From Candidatus Moranbacteria bacterium GW2011_GWC2_40_12 (GTDB taxonomy: Bacteria > Patescibacteria > Paceibacteria > Moranbacterales > UBA11712), in assembly GCA_000995965.1 (NCBI GenBank), contig LBYD01000002.1, positions 124,001 through 188,000 of the forward strand: a stretch of DNA of 64,000 nucleotides. The letters are read 5' to 3'. This document shows positions 8,050 to 16,373 of this stretch, piece after piece. Positions within the stretch are counted from its first letter, which is position 1; each line of letters opens with the position of its first letter. The notes under the pieces are model-generated. The model saw only the letters and a program-made list of their open reading frames with translations, was not told the origin of the DNA and did no database searches. Position numbers and translations under genes: made by a program.

Positions 8050-9630
8050 TTATTTTTTTGTGTTCAATAATCTTACAACCCCTCGAACGGCGTCCACTTC
8101 AATTTCGTCTCCTGTCCTGACAATTCTCGTGGCAATTCGAGTGCCAACAACGCAGGGCAGTTTGAATTCACGGCTAATGATCGCTGCGTGGCAGGACATT
8201 CCGCCTTCATCCGTCACCACCGCGGTAGCTTTCCGGAACACGGGAATAAATTCTATTGTGGTCATATAAGTGACCAGAATTTCTCCTTTTTTGAATTCCG
8301 AAATTCCCGACGCGTCTTCAAGCACTCTGGCAATTCCCCGGATTTTCCCTCTCGAGGCTGCCAATCCTTTGAACTGCGAAATGTTCGCATATTTTTTGAA
8401 CGGCTCACCGATGTTTTCTTTTCTTATCAACACTTCGATATTTTTTTTGCCGGAAATGATATTCATTTCTCCCTTTTTTATAACAATCCCAAATCCATTC
8501 TTTTGCCTGTCAGCAATTTCTTTTTTTGAAATTATTTTTCCGGTCTTCAAAAATTCTCCGACTTCGGGATACGAGCAATATAAGATATCATCTCTGGTTA
8601 TGCCGGCCCTTCTGGCAACTTCATCCAGCAGATTATTGTAGCTCAAAAGCGCCTTGGTGAAATATCCCTTTGCCCAGTCCCTTTGGGCAATAAGCTCCGA
8701 AAGGGCATCAAGCGCGTGCACTACGTCTTTCGGAGGCTTCAGCTCTGTGATAATTTTCTGCCTTTGCTTGTTCAGCTGGGCAAAATTATCCAAGATTTCT
8801 CTCAACTTTTCATCTGGTTTTTGTTTAGCGACAATGGCTTGTCTGAAAAGATCAACCCATTTTTCTCTCGACCAGCCCCCACTAACATATTCCGTGTTGA
8901 TCCACTCATATTTTTGGATATGTTTTTCAAACAATATATTTTCGCGTTTATAACTTCTCAATTTCAGCGAAATATTTTTGTTGTTTTCATTTTCAAATAA
9001 GCTTCTAATTTTTTTATTTTTATAAAGTTCCAACGCGACTTGATGGAAATTCTTCTGTTCGGTAAAAGCAACAGTCTCGCCCGTGTTGACGGAAAGCAGT
9101 TCTTTGTAGGCTTGAAATTCCCTCTCTTTTTTCAATTCTTTCAGGCGTTTTCTCAAAAATTTGATTATCCGCCAGTTTTCATCAAAGCACGCTTCAATTC
9201 CCCAAAGCTGAACGGTTATCAAAGGGCAGGCCATTATCGCTTCGATAAATCCGTCGTAAAGTTTTTTTAATTCATTATTCGACAGCAAGGACAAATTGTC
9301 CTGGTCGATTTCCATGCATTTGAAAAATACCGCACCGAATATTTCATTTGTTCTTTTTCCGAAATCCCCGACAAAGTTAGGATTACTGTCGATGCTTCTT
9401 TGGACATCTTTGTATTTGTCTTTGCTTGAAAACTGGTTTTTGTCATAGAAAACATAGCAGCCTTTCCCGGGAACACCGACGACTATCTGGCAGTCGAACC
9501 AAAAGTTGACCACCGGCGCCCAGCCCCTGCCTTTCATCCCGTGCATGAGAAAACTGAAGTGATGAAGGCTGGCATTTCTCCGATGCGCCCAGAACCAGAT
9601 TACTTTTTTGCTATTTTTTTTCTTGGCCAT
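8050..9630 (-). CDS. Phosphohistidine swivel-domain protein, paralog at 8.1 kb
   Basis: At 526 aa this is the longest of the nine paralogs. The swivel domain has His481 in GGMSCHAAIISREF, and the domain closes with TGDEIEVDAVRGVVRLL. The N-terminus is distinctive: a Lys-rich start, then aromatic IWFWAHRRNASLHHFSF and a VPGKGCYVFYDK strand, followed by helices. The family aromatic motif appears as YEWINTEY at about 241 and is followed by SGGWSREKWVDLF. The helical region ahead of the swivel domain ends with ARRAGITRDDILYCSYPEVGE, the counterpart of the IarR-G segment found in the other copies. The start overlaps the end of the preceding phosphatase-like gene by 20 bases, so the two are translationally linked. 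No ATP domain or barrel is present. Confidence 0.85.
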   Translation of the reverse strand: MAKKKNSKKVIWFWAHRRNASLHHFSFLMHGMKGRGWAPVVNFWFDCQIVVGVPGKGCYVFYDKNQFSSKDKYKDVQRSIDSNPNFVGDFGKRTNEIFGAVFFKCMEIDQDNLSLLSNNELKKLYDGFIEAIMACPLITVQLWGIEACFDENWRIIKFLRKRLKELKKEREFQAYKELLSVNTGETVAFTEQKNFHQVALELYKNKKIRSLFENENNKNISLKLRSYKRENILFEKHIQKYEWINTEYVSGGWSREKWVDLFRQAIVAKQKPDEKLREILDNFAQLNKQRQKIITELKPPKDVVHALDALSELIAQRDWAKGYFTKALLSYNNLLDEVARRAGITRDDILYCSYPEVGEFLKTGKIISKKEIADRQKNGFGIVIKKGEMNIISGKKNIEVLIRKENIGEPFKKYANISQFKGLAASRGKIRGIARVLEDASGISEFKKGEILVTYMTTIEFIPVFRKATAVVTDEGGMSCHAAIISREFKLPCVVGTRIATRIVRTGDEIEVDAVRGVVRLLNTKK

Positions 9631-10534
9631 GTTTCATTTTTTCTAAATCAATTAAACCCTCAAATTTTTTTCCCGGATAAAATTCTCCTGCCACTTTAAT
9701 TTTGGGAGGATCGGAATTAATAAAATCTATCTCAAATGATCCTGATTCCCTAATAATTCCACCAGTTTTTTTGAAGAATTCTTCCGACGCCAGTTCCTCT
9801 GCGCTCATCCCATCCTCAAAAACCAAATATTTTTTGAGAAATGCCATCACCGGAAAAGAATGCGTCACATCAATCTGGAGATACGGATCGCCGGCAGGCT
9901 GTTTGCCTCCGGCTTCTTTTTGCCTGTCCAATAAATTCAGATGATGGCTAAATCCAAAATAGCGCTTCGCAAAAATATCTGCAAGCTCACCGTAGGTCGT
10001 TTCAAAGCGCCTGGCCGGAAACGGATCATTTTCTTCATCAAACATTTCGGACAAAACCTTCATATCCATCCTGTTCCTTATTTCCGCTTCTTTTGCTTCG
10101 CCATTTAGATCCGGATATTCTTTTTCTATCTCTTCAACAATCATTGGCTGCATTTCTTTCTGCATAGCGACAATCCTGCCAAGATCCGCTGCGTACTTTT
10201 TTTCCTTGGCGTCTTCGAGCGGTTGAAATGGCACTTCAAGTTTTTCATCTTTTCTGATATATTCTTTGGTCCGATGGCTCGTGCCACTCAATTCCTCCTG
10301 GGCGATATTCGCTGTATCCACAGCTCTTTGCACAGAGCTTGTAGCAACTCGGGCAAGCCCGATCCCATCCTTAGCATCCAATTTATCAAAGCCTTGCCTG
10401 ACTGAATCATCAAAATACGCAGCTTTGGCATTTTTTTCTCCCGCCGCGCTAAGTTTCGGACCGTGGCGAAAAACAATAACTCTCAAAGTCACTTTTCCCT
10501 TGCTATCAAGATTTATTTCTTTTTCTATTGACAC
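9611..10534 (-). CDS. Histidine-phosphatase-fold protein (RHGPK)
   Basis: This 307-aa protein carries the canonical histidine-phosphatase start RVIVFRHGPKLS (about 18-29), the GIGLARVATSSVQRAVDTA segment that provides the second phosphate-pocket arginine, and a late histidine in DVTHSFPVMAFLKKYL. The middle is an extended Glu/Lys-rich helical insertion (about 85-150). There is no signal peptide, so it should act in the cytoplasm. It shares one base with the upstream 10.5-kb swivel gene and overlaps the downstream 8.1-kb swivel gene by 20 bases. It is thus sandwiched between two phosphohistidine proteins and almost certainly co-expressed with them. Removal of phosphate from their product, or from the phosphohistidine, is an inference from context. 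Confidence 0.75.
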   Translation of the reverse strand: MSIEKEINLDSKGKVTLRVIVFRHGPKLSAAGEKNAKAAYFDDSVRQGFDKLDAKDGIGLARVATSSVQRAVDTANIAQEELSGTSHRTKEYIRKDEKLEVPFQPLEDAKEKKYAADLGRIVAMQKEMQPMIVEEIEKEYPDLNGEAKEAEIRNRMDMKVLSEMFDEENDPFPARRFETTYGELADIFAKRYFGFSHHLNLLDRQKEAGGKQPAGDPYLQIDVTHSFPVMAFLKKYLVFEDGMSAEELASEEFFKKTGGIIRESGSFEIDFINSDPPKIKVAGEFYPGKKFEGLIDLEKMKHGQEKK

Positions 10535-12012
10535 TATTTTTTCCTTTTTATTATCTTGATTATACCACGATCCGCGTCCACTTCCACGAGATCGCCATCG
10601 TGCAAAACTTTGGTCGCGATTTTCGTGCCGATGATGCAGGGCTTGTTAAGCTCGCGTGAAACAATCGAGGCGTGCGAAGTAATACCTCCCTCATTGGTGA
10701 CAAAAGCGCCGGCTCGTTCCATAAGAGGAATAAAATCCACCGAGGTCATGGCAGTGACAATAATATCGCCGTCTTTGAATTTTCCAAAATCTTTTTTTTC
10801 CAGAATTATTTTAGCTGTCCCCACTATTTTCCCCTTATTTGCTATCATACCTTTGATTTCCCCGCCCACTGATATTTTATCCTCGTCTTTGATGCTATTT
10901 ATTTCATCAATGAAAGGCACTATTTCTTTCTTCGTCAGGATTTTGTAACCTGGCAATGCATCGGCATAAATAATTCCCGTCCAATCTCTATTTTTAATTA
11001 TTCGAGCAATTTTTTTGTCATTTTCAAAATGCAACTTGAAAATTTCCTCAGGTGTCAACTTCCAGCAATCCCTCCAATCTTTCGATTCATTATCCAGCGC
11101 AATTTCTTTGAATAATGGCCGATAAGCAAGACTGGCCCGGCAGAATACATATTTGCGATATTCATTGAGGATTGTTCCTACTTGCAAAACCTCGGCCAGC
11201 TGCGTAATTTCGGCATTCTTTTTCTCTTTGAGTTTTCTCTTCGCTATTTTTATTTTTTCTTTATGGTTTTGCAGTATATTTTCTTTCTCTTTTTTGCAAT
11301 CATACTTATTGAGCGCCATCAGTTGTTTCATTATGTCCTTTCTCGTCCACGGATCCTCATTGAAATTCACAGGTACAAAATGATACTTCGCATAATATTT
11401 TTCGAAAATCTCTGAAGCTTTCGGAAATTTTTTTATATTATTTGTCTTTATCCCGTGTTTTCGTAAATATATGCATAAATCGAGCAAATCAAGCCGAGAT
11501 TCCACTAGGGGGGTGTGTTTTGGAGGGTAAGTGATTTCCGCAACCAGAAATTCAAGCTCATTCTGGCCAATATTCGGATAATATAATCTTAATTTATCAA
11601 CCAGCAATCCGTGGACGAGTCTCCCGATAGCCGTGGTTATATATAGCCCCGCCGACAAATTGAGATTGGCCTTTATGTAGTTTTTATATTCCCGCTCGCC
11701 CGCCTTTTTTTCCAATGCATCACTTGCTCCCAATAAATTATTGCCGTGTTTTTGGTAAGCTGATTGTAGTTTTCCAAATTTAGCTGGATTCAAACATATT
11801 TCGCAAATTTTTTTGTGATAATTGTCTGAATTATCTTGGCTATGATGAGCAAACATGATTGATCCGTTTTTTACGACGAATAAGTGTTCATACGCGGGCA
11901 AGCCATATTTTTTCGAACACAGAAAATGCCCAGCCACATCCAAGCAGGATTGGAAAAGAGACATATTTCTCGTCACCGTAAGTTCCCAATTTTTATTTCG
12001 AAAGCGAATCAT
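10534..12012 (-). CDS. Phosphohistidine swivel-domain protein, paralog at 10.5 kb
   Basis: The protein is 492 aa with swivel His447 in GGITSHASIVSRELN, followed by KPCIIGTKIATKVLHDGDLVE split over the usual loop. The N-terminus has a short strand region (FRNKNWELTVTRN, LFVVKNGSIMFAHH) and then helices with a CEICLNPAKFG segment. The aromatic motif is the variant YHFVPVNF at about 230, with DPWTRKDIMKQL after it. A Lys/Glu coiled segment (KEKENILQNHKEKIKIAKRK) follows. The divergent N-terminus against a conserved C-terminus indicates that the N-region selects the acceptor. It lies 3 bases after the 12.0-kb paralog and shares one base with the following phosphatase-like gene. Confidence 0.85.
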   Translation of the reverse strand: MIRFRNKNWELTVTRNMSLFQSCLDVAGHFLCSKKYGLPAYEHLFVVKNGSIMFAHHSQDNSDNYHKKICEICLNPAKFGKLQSAYQKHGNNLLGASDALEKKAGEREYKNYIKANLNLSAGLYITTAIGRLVHGLLVDKLRLYYPNIGQNELEFLVAEITYPPKHTPLVESRLDLLDLCIYLRKHGIKTNNIKKFPKASEIFEKYYAKYHFVPVNFNEDPWTRKDIMKQLMALNKYDCKKEKENILQNHKEKIKIAKRKLKEKKNAEITQLAEVLQVGTILNEYRKYVFCRASLAYRPLFKEIALDNESKDWRDCWKLTPEEIFKLHFENDKKIARIIKNRDWTGIIYADALPGYKILTKKEIVPFIDEINSIKDEDKISVGGEIKGMIANKGKIVGTAKIILEKKDFGKFKDGDIIVTAMTSVDFIPLMERAGAFVTNEGGITSHASIVSRELNKPCIIGTKIATKVLHDGDLVEVDADRGIIKIIKRKK

Positions 12013-12015
12013 ATA

Positions 12016-13464
12016 TTATTTCCTTTTGATTATCCTCACAACCCCCTTATCCGCATCCACTTCCACTAAATCGCCGTCACGCAAAACTTTTGTCGCGATT
12101 TTGGTGCCGATGATACAAGGCTTCTTCATTTCTCTTGCGATAATAGCCGCATGACAAGTTATTCCGCCCTCATCTGTTATGAAAGCAGCTGCTTTTTCCA
12201 TCGCACCTATAAAATCGGGTGTTGTCATGGCCGCGACCAAGATGCACCCTTTTCTGCTTTTTCTAAAATCTGATTTATCCCTAATAATAACTACTCTTCC
12301 TCTAACTTTTCCGCGAAAGGCGACATTGCCTTTGACTTCATGGTTTCCAATATTATCTTCTTCGAAATATTTGTTCTTATACTTTTCTATTTCTTCTTGA
12401 TTGGAGGAAAAAATTATCTTATTGGGAGATTTTGAAAAAATAATATAATTCTTCAATCTTTTGGTGAGTTCCGATTTTCTGACTGATCTAATCGATGAAA
12501 TTTCATTTAGTCTAAACTGAGCAATTTCCCTAAAAGCATATCCCTTTCTTTTCCCTATTTCTGCGAGCAAAGGCCTGATATTAAACATGGCTAAATTCAA
12601 ATAATCCGTTCTAAATGTTCGGAAATATACCAATTCCTTTGCGTTTTTAATCAATCGTCTTGCGAATTTATCGGCTTTAATTTGCCTTAAAATTTCCTCT
12701 GATTTTTGTTTTAGATTGCGCCTGTTTTTTTCTAGAGTAACTAACTTCTTTGCGCAGTCCTCTTTTACTGATTCTTTCAATCTGACAAACACGTCTTCTT
12801 CAGTCCAAGCATCATCCAAACCGCCTCTTGTCATCCAGCCAAACTTCTTGATGTGTCTTTTGATCCTGACTCGATATTTTTTTGGCAAACCAGAGACCAA
12901 TTGAACGGATATCTTGCCCTTTCTGAACGCAACCGCAATTTTTAGAAGCGCCTCTTGCTCTTTGTTAATAATGTTTTTTTTATATGGCGAAGACAGAATT
13001 GCTAAATCTTCGCCGATATCAATTCTTCTTTTTAATAATTCTCTCAATTTTTCCTCTAAAGGAATCTGCAGACAAAAACCGGCAAGCGTGACCGAAAAAG
13101 TTTCATAATAATCTGTAAATTCATCAAAAATATAGACTAATTCTTCCAAGCTAAGATCTGTTAAATCTATCTTCTTAATATCTGCTGATTTTTTTATTAA
13201 ATCTTCTCCTAACTTATATGTATTCGAAAAAAACTTGTCCAGATAATTTTTTTCTTTCGAATCTTTTTCAAGCAGTCTTTCTCCTAGCTTCTTGAAGTCT
13301 TTGGAATAAAACCAGCGATCAAGAATCACTCCCGATGGTATAAACAAGCTAGAGATAAAGAATATCTTTTCGACCTTTTTTGGCTTAGAAAAACCTCTGA
13401 TAAATAATTCGGATGTCAGCACGCCATATTTTCGGGATACGTATTGCTCAAATATTTTTTTCAT
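12016..13464 (-). CDS. Phosphohistidine swivel-domain protein, paralog at 12.0 kb
   Basis: The protein is 482 aa with swivel His438 in GGITCHAAIIAREMK and a closing EVDADKGVVRIIKRK. The N-terminal region starts FEQYVSRKYGVLTSELFIRGF. Helices follow, then the aromatic motif FGWMTRGGLDDAW at about 208-220. A basic coiled segment (KKLVTLEKNRRNLKQKSEEI) comes next, and then helices whose last is AEIGKRKGYAFREIAQF. The ATG overlaps the stop of the 13.5-kb paralog by 4 bases. Exact sharing of a 22-base stretch near the 3' end with the 3.4- and 13.5-kb copies suggests recent duplication or gene conversion restricted to the swivel domain. No ATP-binding or barrel domain is encoded. Confidence 0.85.
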   Translation of the reverse strand: MKKIFEQYVSRKYGVLTSELFIRGFSKPKKVEKIFFISSLFIPSGVILDRWFYSKDFKKLGERLLEKDSKEKNYLDKFFSNTYKLGEDLIKKSADIKKIDLTDLSLEELVYIFDEFTDYYETFSVTLAGFCLQIPLEEKLRELLKRRIDIGEDLAILSSPYKKNIINKEQEALLKIAVAFRKGKISVQLVSGLPKKYRVRIKRHIKKFGWMTRGGLDDAWTEEDVFVRLKESVKEDCAKKLVTLEKNRRNLKQKSEEILRQIKADKFARRLIKNAKELVYFRTFRTDYLNLAMFNIRPLLAEIGKRKGYAFREIAQFRLNEISSIRSVRKSELTKRLKNYIIFSKSPNKIIFSSNQEEIEKYKNKYFEEDNIGNHEVKGNVAFRGKVRGRVVIIRDKSDFRKSRKGCILVAAMTTPDFIGAMEKAAAFITDEGGITCHAAIIAREMKKPCIIGTKIATKVLRDGDLVEVDADKGVVRIIKRK

Positions 13465-14516
13465 CTGTATCTTTTTATTATCTTCACAACCCCCTTATCC
13501 GCATCAACTTCCACTAGATCACCGTCGTGCAAAACTTTGGTGGCAATTTTCGTGCCAACAATGCAAGGTTTCTGTATTTCTCTTGCTGTTATAGCCGCGT
13601 GGGAGAGCGTGCCGCCAGCGTCAGTTATAAATGCCGACGAATTCATAATCAGGGACAAAAACGCCGGCCTTGTCATTCCAGTAACCAGTATTTCTCCTTT
13701 TTTAATCGTCTGAAGCGTAGGATCTAAGATGATTCTGACTCGACCTCTAACTTTTCCGCGAAAGGCTGGATGTCCTTTTAGAATTTTGGTAATTTGTTTT
13801 CCAATAATTTTATTTTCGTAAAGTTCAGCTTTCTTGCCAGACAGTATTCTGTATTCGCCTCGTTTAAATATCATCGCTATTTTTCTGAATCTTTCTTCAA
13901 GTATTTTCATCATAGGGACGACATTTTCTTTGTGATAACAATCTATTTCATCCTCTGTTAATTCATTGATTAAAAAAACAGGATATGAAGTTTTCCGAGA
14001 AATCCCAAGGAAATATCTTTGAAAAAATTTTTCTGATTCAACATAAATATGTTCGGAATAAACTCGAGCCTTACTAAATTCTAAAAGCAACTTCCCATAA
14101 TCTTTTTTCAAAAGAAAATCGCTAGAAAATTTTATTGCCGCATGCCAAGCGACATAATTTTTCATCGCCTCTAATACTGTGAAATAATGTTTTTCTGTTA
14201 ACTTTTTTTCTTTATGTATTTCCTTTAACATTTTATCTATATAATCGGTTTGCTTTCTAATATTTTTTATCCAAAGAAAAGCTATTTTTCTGTTTGATTC
14301 TATTTTTCGAGCTAGCTTATCGCCAAATTTGGTTATTTCTATTTCTGGCACGAAACCGGCGCTTAAGCCTTTAGCGCCTATTACAAGATAATTATCAAAA
14401 GAGGTTCCTAGATATTTCCTCATACCTTTAGTATAAAGAAATCCAGGAAATGAAGATGACAACATTCCCCATTTTCCATCCCAAGTCTTTGTCCACTTCT
14501 TATCTTTTTCCATCAT
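13461..14516 (-). CDS. Shortened phosphohistidine swivel-domain protein (351 aa), paralog at 13.5 kb
   Basis: This is the shortest of the nine. It keeps the swivel domain with His306 in GGTLSHAAITAREIQ and the closing EVDADKGVVKIIKRYR, but the N-terminal region is only about 260 aa. The central YxW motif and the long coiled segment seen in the other eight are missing. It begins with aromatic, Trp-rich sequence (KWTKTWDGKWGMLSSSFPGF) and a strand LVIGAKGLSAGFVPE. The nucleotide sequence of the swivel part is very close to that of the 12.0-kb gene, so the shortening is probably a deletion in the acceptor region and not ancient divergence. Its ATG overlaps the ribH stop by 4 bases, tying flavin genes and the phosphotransferase array into one transcript. 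Confidence 0.85.
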   Translation of the reverse strand: MMEKDKKWTKTWDGKWGMLSSSFPGFLYTKGMRKYLGTSFDNYLVIGAKGLSAGFVPEIEITKFGDKLARKIESNRKIAFLWIKNIRKQTDYIDKMLKEIHKEKKLTEKHYFTVLEAMKNYVAWHAAIKFSSDFLLKKDYGKLLLEFSKARVYSEHIYVESEKFFQRYFLGISRKTSYPVFLINELTEDEIDCYHKENVVPMMKILEERFRKIAMIFKRGEYRILSGKKAELYENKIIGKQITKILKGHPAFRGKVRGRVRIILDPTLQTIKKGEILVTGMTRPAFLSLIMNSSAFITDAGGTLSHAAITAREIQKPCIVGTKIATKVLHDGDLVEVDADKGVVKIIKRYR

Positions 14517-14974
14517 ACTTTATTTATCATCATAAGCGCCGCCTCAGCCGCTTCGCGGCCTTTGTTTTCTTTACCGCGGGAGCGGACTTGGGCTTGCTTC
14601 AGATTGTTGCACGTTAGCACTCCAAATCCGATCGGGATATCGAATTTTAGCATCACGTCCATGATGCCTCGCGAGGATTCATTGCAAATATAATAATAGT
14701 GATCGGTCTGGCCTTTGATGACACAGCCGATAGCGACAAGCGCGTCGTATTTTTTTGTTTGCGCCAGCCTTTGGCAAGCCAGCGGGATTTCAAAAGACCC
14801 TGGAACCCAAACAGTTTTTATATTTCCCGCCTTAACTTTATTTTCCTTGAGCGTTTCCAGCGCGCCATCAAGCATTGATTTCGTGATATTGCTATTGAAC
14901 TGCGAAACCACAATTCCAATTTTCAATTTTGACCCGTCATTTTTTTTCGAGTGCCCTTTTTTAGCATTTAGCAT
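14513..14974 (-). CDS. ribH: 6,7-dimethyl-8-ribityllumazine synthase
   Basis: The 153-aa protein matches lumazine synthase along its whole length: KIGIVVSQFNSNI, VPGSFEIPLACQRLA, YDALVAIGCVIKGQTDHY (substrate-pocket region), FDIPIGFGVLTCNN and the C-terminal NKGREAAEAALMMI. It condenses ribitylaminouracil with dihydroxybutanone phosphate to form the direct precursor of riboflavin, as a cytoplasmic multimer. The first 13 residues overlap the end of ribE by 14 bases. It is followed by a 4-base overlap with the 13.5-kb swivel gene. No ribA, ribB or ribD is in the window, so precursors must come from elsewhere in the genome or from outside. Confidence 0.97.
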   Translation of the reverse strand: MLNAKKGHSKKNDGSKLKIGIVVSQFNSNITKSMLDGALETLKENKVKAGNIKTVWVPGSFEIPLACQRLAQTKKYDALVAIGCVIKGQTDHYYYICNESSRGIMDVMLKFDIPIGFGVLTCNNLKQAQVRSRGKENKGREAAEAALMMINKV

Positions 14975-15563
14975 GTCCGGTATTTTTTAAAATATTAAAA
15001 ATATATTTCGCGATTGCATCCGTCTCAATATTCACTTTTGCGCCGACTTTGATTTTTCCGAGATTGGTGTTTTCAAGCGTATAGCTCACGAGCGAGACCG
15101 TAAACCAGTTTTTCTTTGACTCAACGATTGTGAGGCTGATTCCATCAATGGAAACCGACCCCTTCGGCGCCATAAATTTCATAAATTCTTTCGGAACTTT
15201 TATTTTTATCACTATCGATTCTTTCACTTTTTTTATTTCAATAATTTTACCCACACAATCCACGTGCCCCTGCACAATGTGCCCGTCCATGAGATCCCCA
15301 ACCCGCAAACTTCGCTCAAGATTAACTTCTTTACCTTTTTGAAAATCTCCGACAGTAGTTTTTTTGACTGTTTCCGGCATATATTCGACCGTAAAATTAC
15401 CACGGCTTATTTTATTGACCGTCGAGCAGACACCATTCACTGAAATACTTTCGCCAAGTTTAATATCCCAGCCTCTTGGAATTTTTATCTCAACAAAAAG
15501 ACTTCCCTTTTGCCAAGATATTCTGTCGACTTTCGATAATTTTTTGATTATTCCTGTAAACAT
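14961..15563 (-). CDS. ribE: Riboflavin synthase, alpha subunit
   Basis: This 200-aa protein starts MFTGIIKKL and shows the two tandem lumazine-binding barrels of the family. The first has LGESISVNGVCSTV and the second DGHIVQGHVDCVG followed by SVSIDGISLTIV; each contains the ligand-binding segment. The enzyme dismutates two lumazines to riboflavin, recycling one ribitylaminouracil to ribH, its overlapping neighbour. Length and start are normal. A family-A repeat arm sits immediately upstream, between it and the flavokinase fusion gene. The gene order flavokinase-ribE-ribH inside a phosphohistidine array is unusual. Confidence 0.97.
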   Translation of the reverse strand: MFTGIIKKLSKVDRISWQKGSLFVEIKIPRGWDIKLGESISVNGVCSTVNKISRGNFTVEYMPETVKKTTVGDFQKGKEVNLERSLRVGDLMDGHIVQGHVDCVGKIIEIKKVKESIVIKIKVPKEFMKFMAPKGSVSIDGISLTIVESKKNWFTVSLVSYTLENTNLGKIKVGAKVNIETDAIAKYIFNILKNTGHAKC

Positions 15564-15568
15564 AAGCG

Positions 15569-15610
15569 ACTCGCGAATTTGAGCAAATTATAGCTAATAT
15601 AAGCGAACTC
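15569..15610 (+). repeat. Family A repeat arm A2, downstream border of the GxxExxY segment
   Basis: The plus strand begins ACTCGCGAAT, followed by AGCAAAT, AGCTAAT and AGCGAAC units at regular 10-base steps. It overlaps the 3' end of the flavokinase-GxxExxY gene, providing its last residues (VRLY) and stop. Together with arm A3 at 15984 it brackets the GxxExxY-coding part, and the two arms are in opposite orientation. Confidence 0.7.
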
Positions 15611-16373
15611 TTGGATTTACGATTCGTTTATACTGCAGTTTATTCAACTTGAAATTTATTATTATGCCGAGCTTTAAACCTGTTGCGTCTAGATATCTTA
15701 GCACTTGTTTAACGTCATTGTAATGTATAAAATTCACCCGCTTGAACTCCAGCAAAATTTTATTATCTATAACAAAATCTGCAAAAAATTCTCCTATTTC
15801 AGAATTATCTTTGGTTTTTACCACCATTTGTCTTTCTTTCTCATAAGGCATTTTGAGCTTTTTTAGTCTTTCCTCAAACAATTTCTGATAATGCTTTTCC
15901 TGATAAATATTTCCAAGTTCATTGTGCACTTCCATAGCCAAACCGACTATTTTATAACTTAACTCCGGATAAACCAAACCTTTATTCGCTCCCATTCGCT
16001 TTTCATTAGCTCCATATTCGCGAGTTATTCTTTCAATATCTTTTTTTATCTGCCTTTTCAACTCTTCCTCGCTTTTGAATTTCATGATGTTTCTAATCTT
16101 CTCCCCAATCTCTATTTCAATTTCTTTTCCGTATAAATCCCCCTTGAATCCGATAAGATGCGCTTCGAGCAATTTCCCATCCTGACTCACAAAAATCCCA
16201 GCCAACCACTCATTCGCTCCGATTCGCTTTCCATTCGCTCCTAATTCGCGAGTTATTACTTTCCCCGCATAAACCCCGTTTTCAATTTTTTCATGAAGCT
16301 TAATATTAGCCGTTGGAAAATCAAGTTTTTTTCCTTTTCCCTTGCCATGAATTACTGTTCCGCATATTTTCAT
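15594..16373 (-). CDS. Riboflavin kinase domain fused to a GxxExxY (PD-(D/E)XK-like) domain
   Basis: Residues 1-110 are a flavokinase: GTVIHGKGKGKKLDFPTANI is the conserved Gly-rich/PTAN start, and EAHLIGFKGDLYGKEIEIE is the core. No FAD synthetase domain precedes it. From about residue 133 the protein is a GxxExxY protein: LVYPELSYKIVGLAMEVHNELG, YQEKHYQ, and a PD-(D/E)XK-like pair in ADFVIDNKILLEFKRV. Two insertions read as translated family-A repeats: RELGANGKRIGANE inside the flavokinase loop after GVYAGKV, and REYGANEKRMGANKG at the domain junction. I infer that a mobile repeat plus GxxExxY ORF inserted at the end of a riboflavin kinase gene and fused in frame. The kinase may still work because the loop insertion is at a variable site. 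It overlaps the 16.4-kb swivel gene by 4 bases. Confidence 0.85.
   Translation of the reverse strand: MKICGTVIHGKGKGKKLDFPTANIKLHEKIENGVYAGKVITRELGANGKRIGANEWLAGIFVSQDGKLLEAHLIGFKGDLYGKEIEIEIGEKIRNIMKFKSEEELKRQIKKDIERITREYGANEKRMGANKGLVYPELSYKIVGLAMEVHNELGNIYQEKHYQKLFEERLKKLKMPYEKERQMVVKTKDNSEIGEFFADFVIDNKILLEFKRVNFIHYNDVKQVLRYLDATGLKLGIIINFKLNKLQYKRIVNPRVRLY
15984..16027 (-). repeat. Family A repeat arm A3, in-frame at the kinase/GxxExxY junction
   Basis: On the minus strand it reads ACTCGCGAAT, then AGCTAAT, AGCGAAT and AGCGAAT at steps of 11, 11 and 10 bases. It is translated as REYGANEKRMGAN and marks the exact border between the riboflavin kinase and the GxxExxY domain. Confidence 0.75.
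16211..16255 (-). repeat. Family A repeat arm A4, in-frame inside the riboflavin kinase loop
   Basis: The minus strand gives ACTCGCGAAT plus three AGCGAAT units at 11-, 11- and 10-base steps. It is translated as RELGANGKRIGANE and replaces the short variable loop that normally links GVYAGxV to the next beta strand of flavokinase. It has no GxxExxY ORF of its own; it is a lone arm about 185 bases from A3. Confidence 0.75.
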
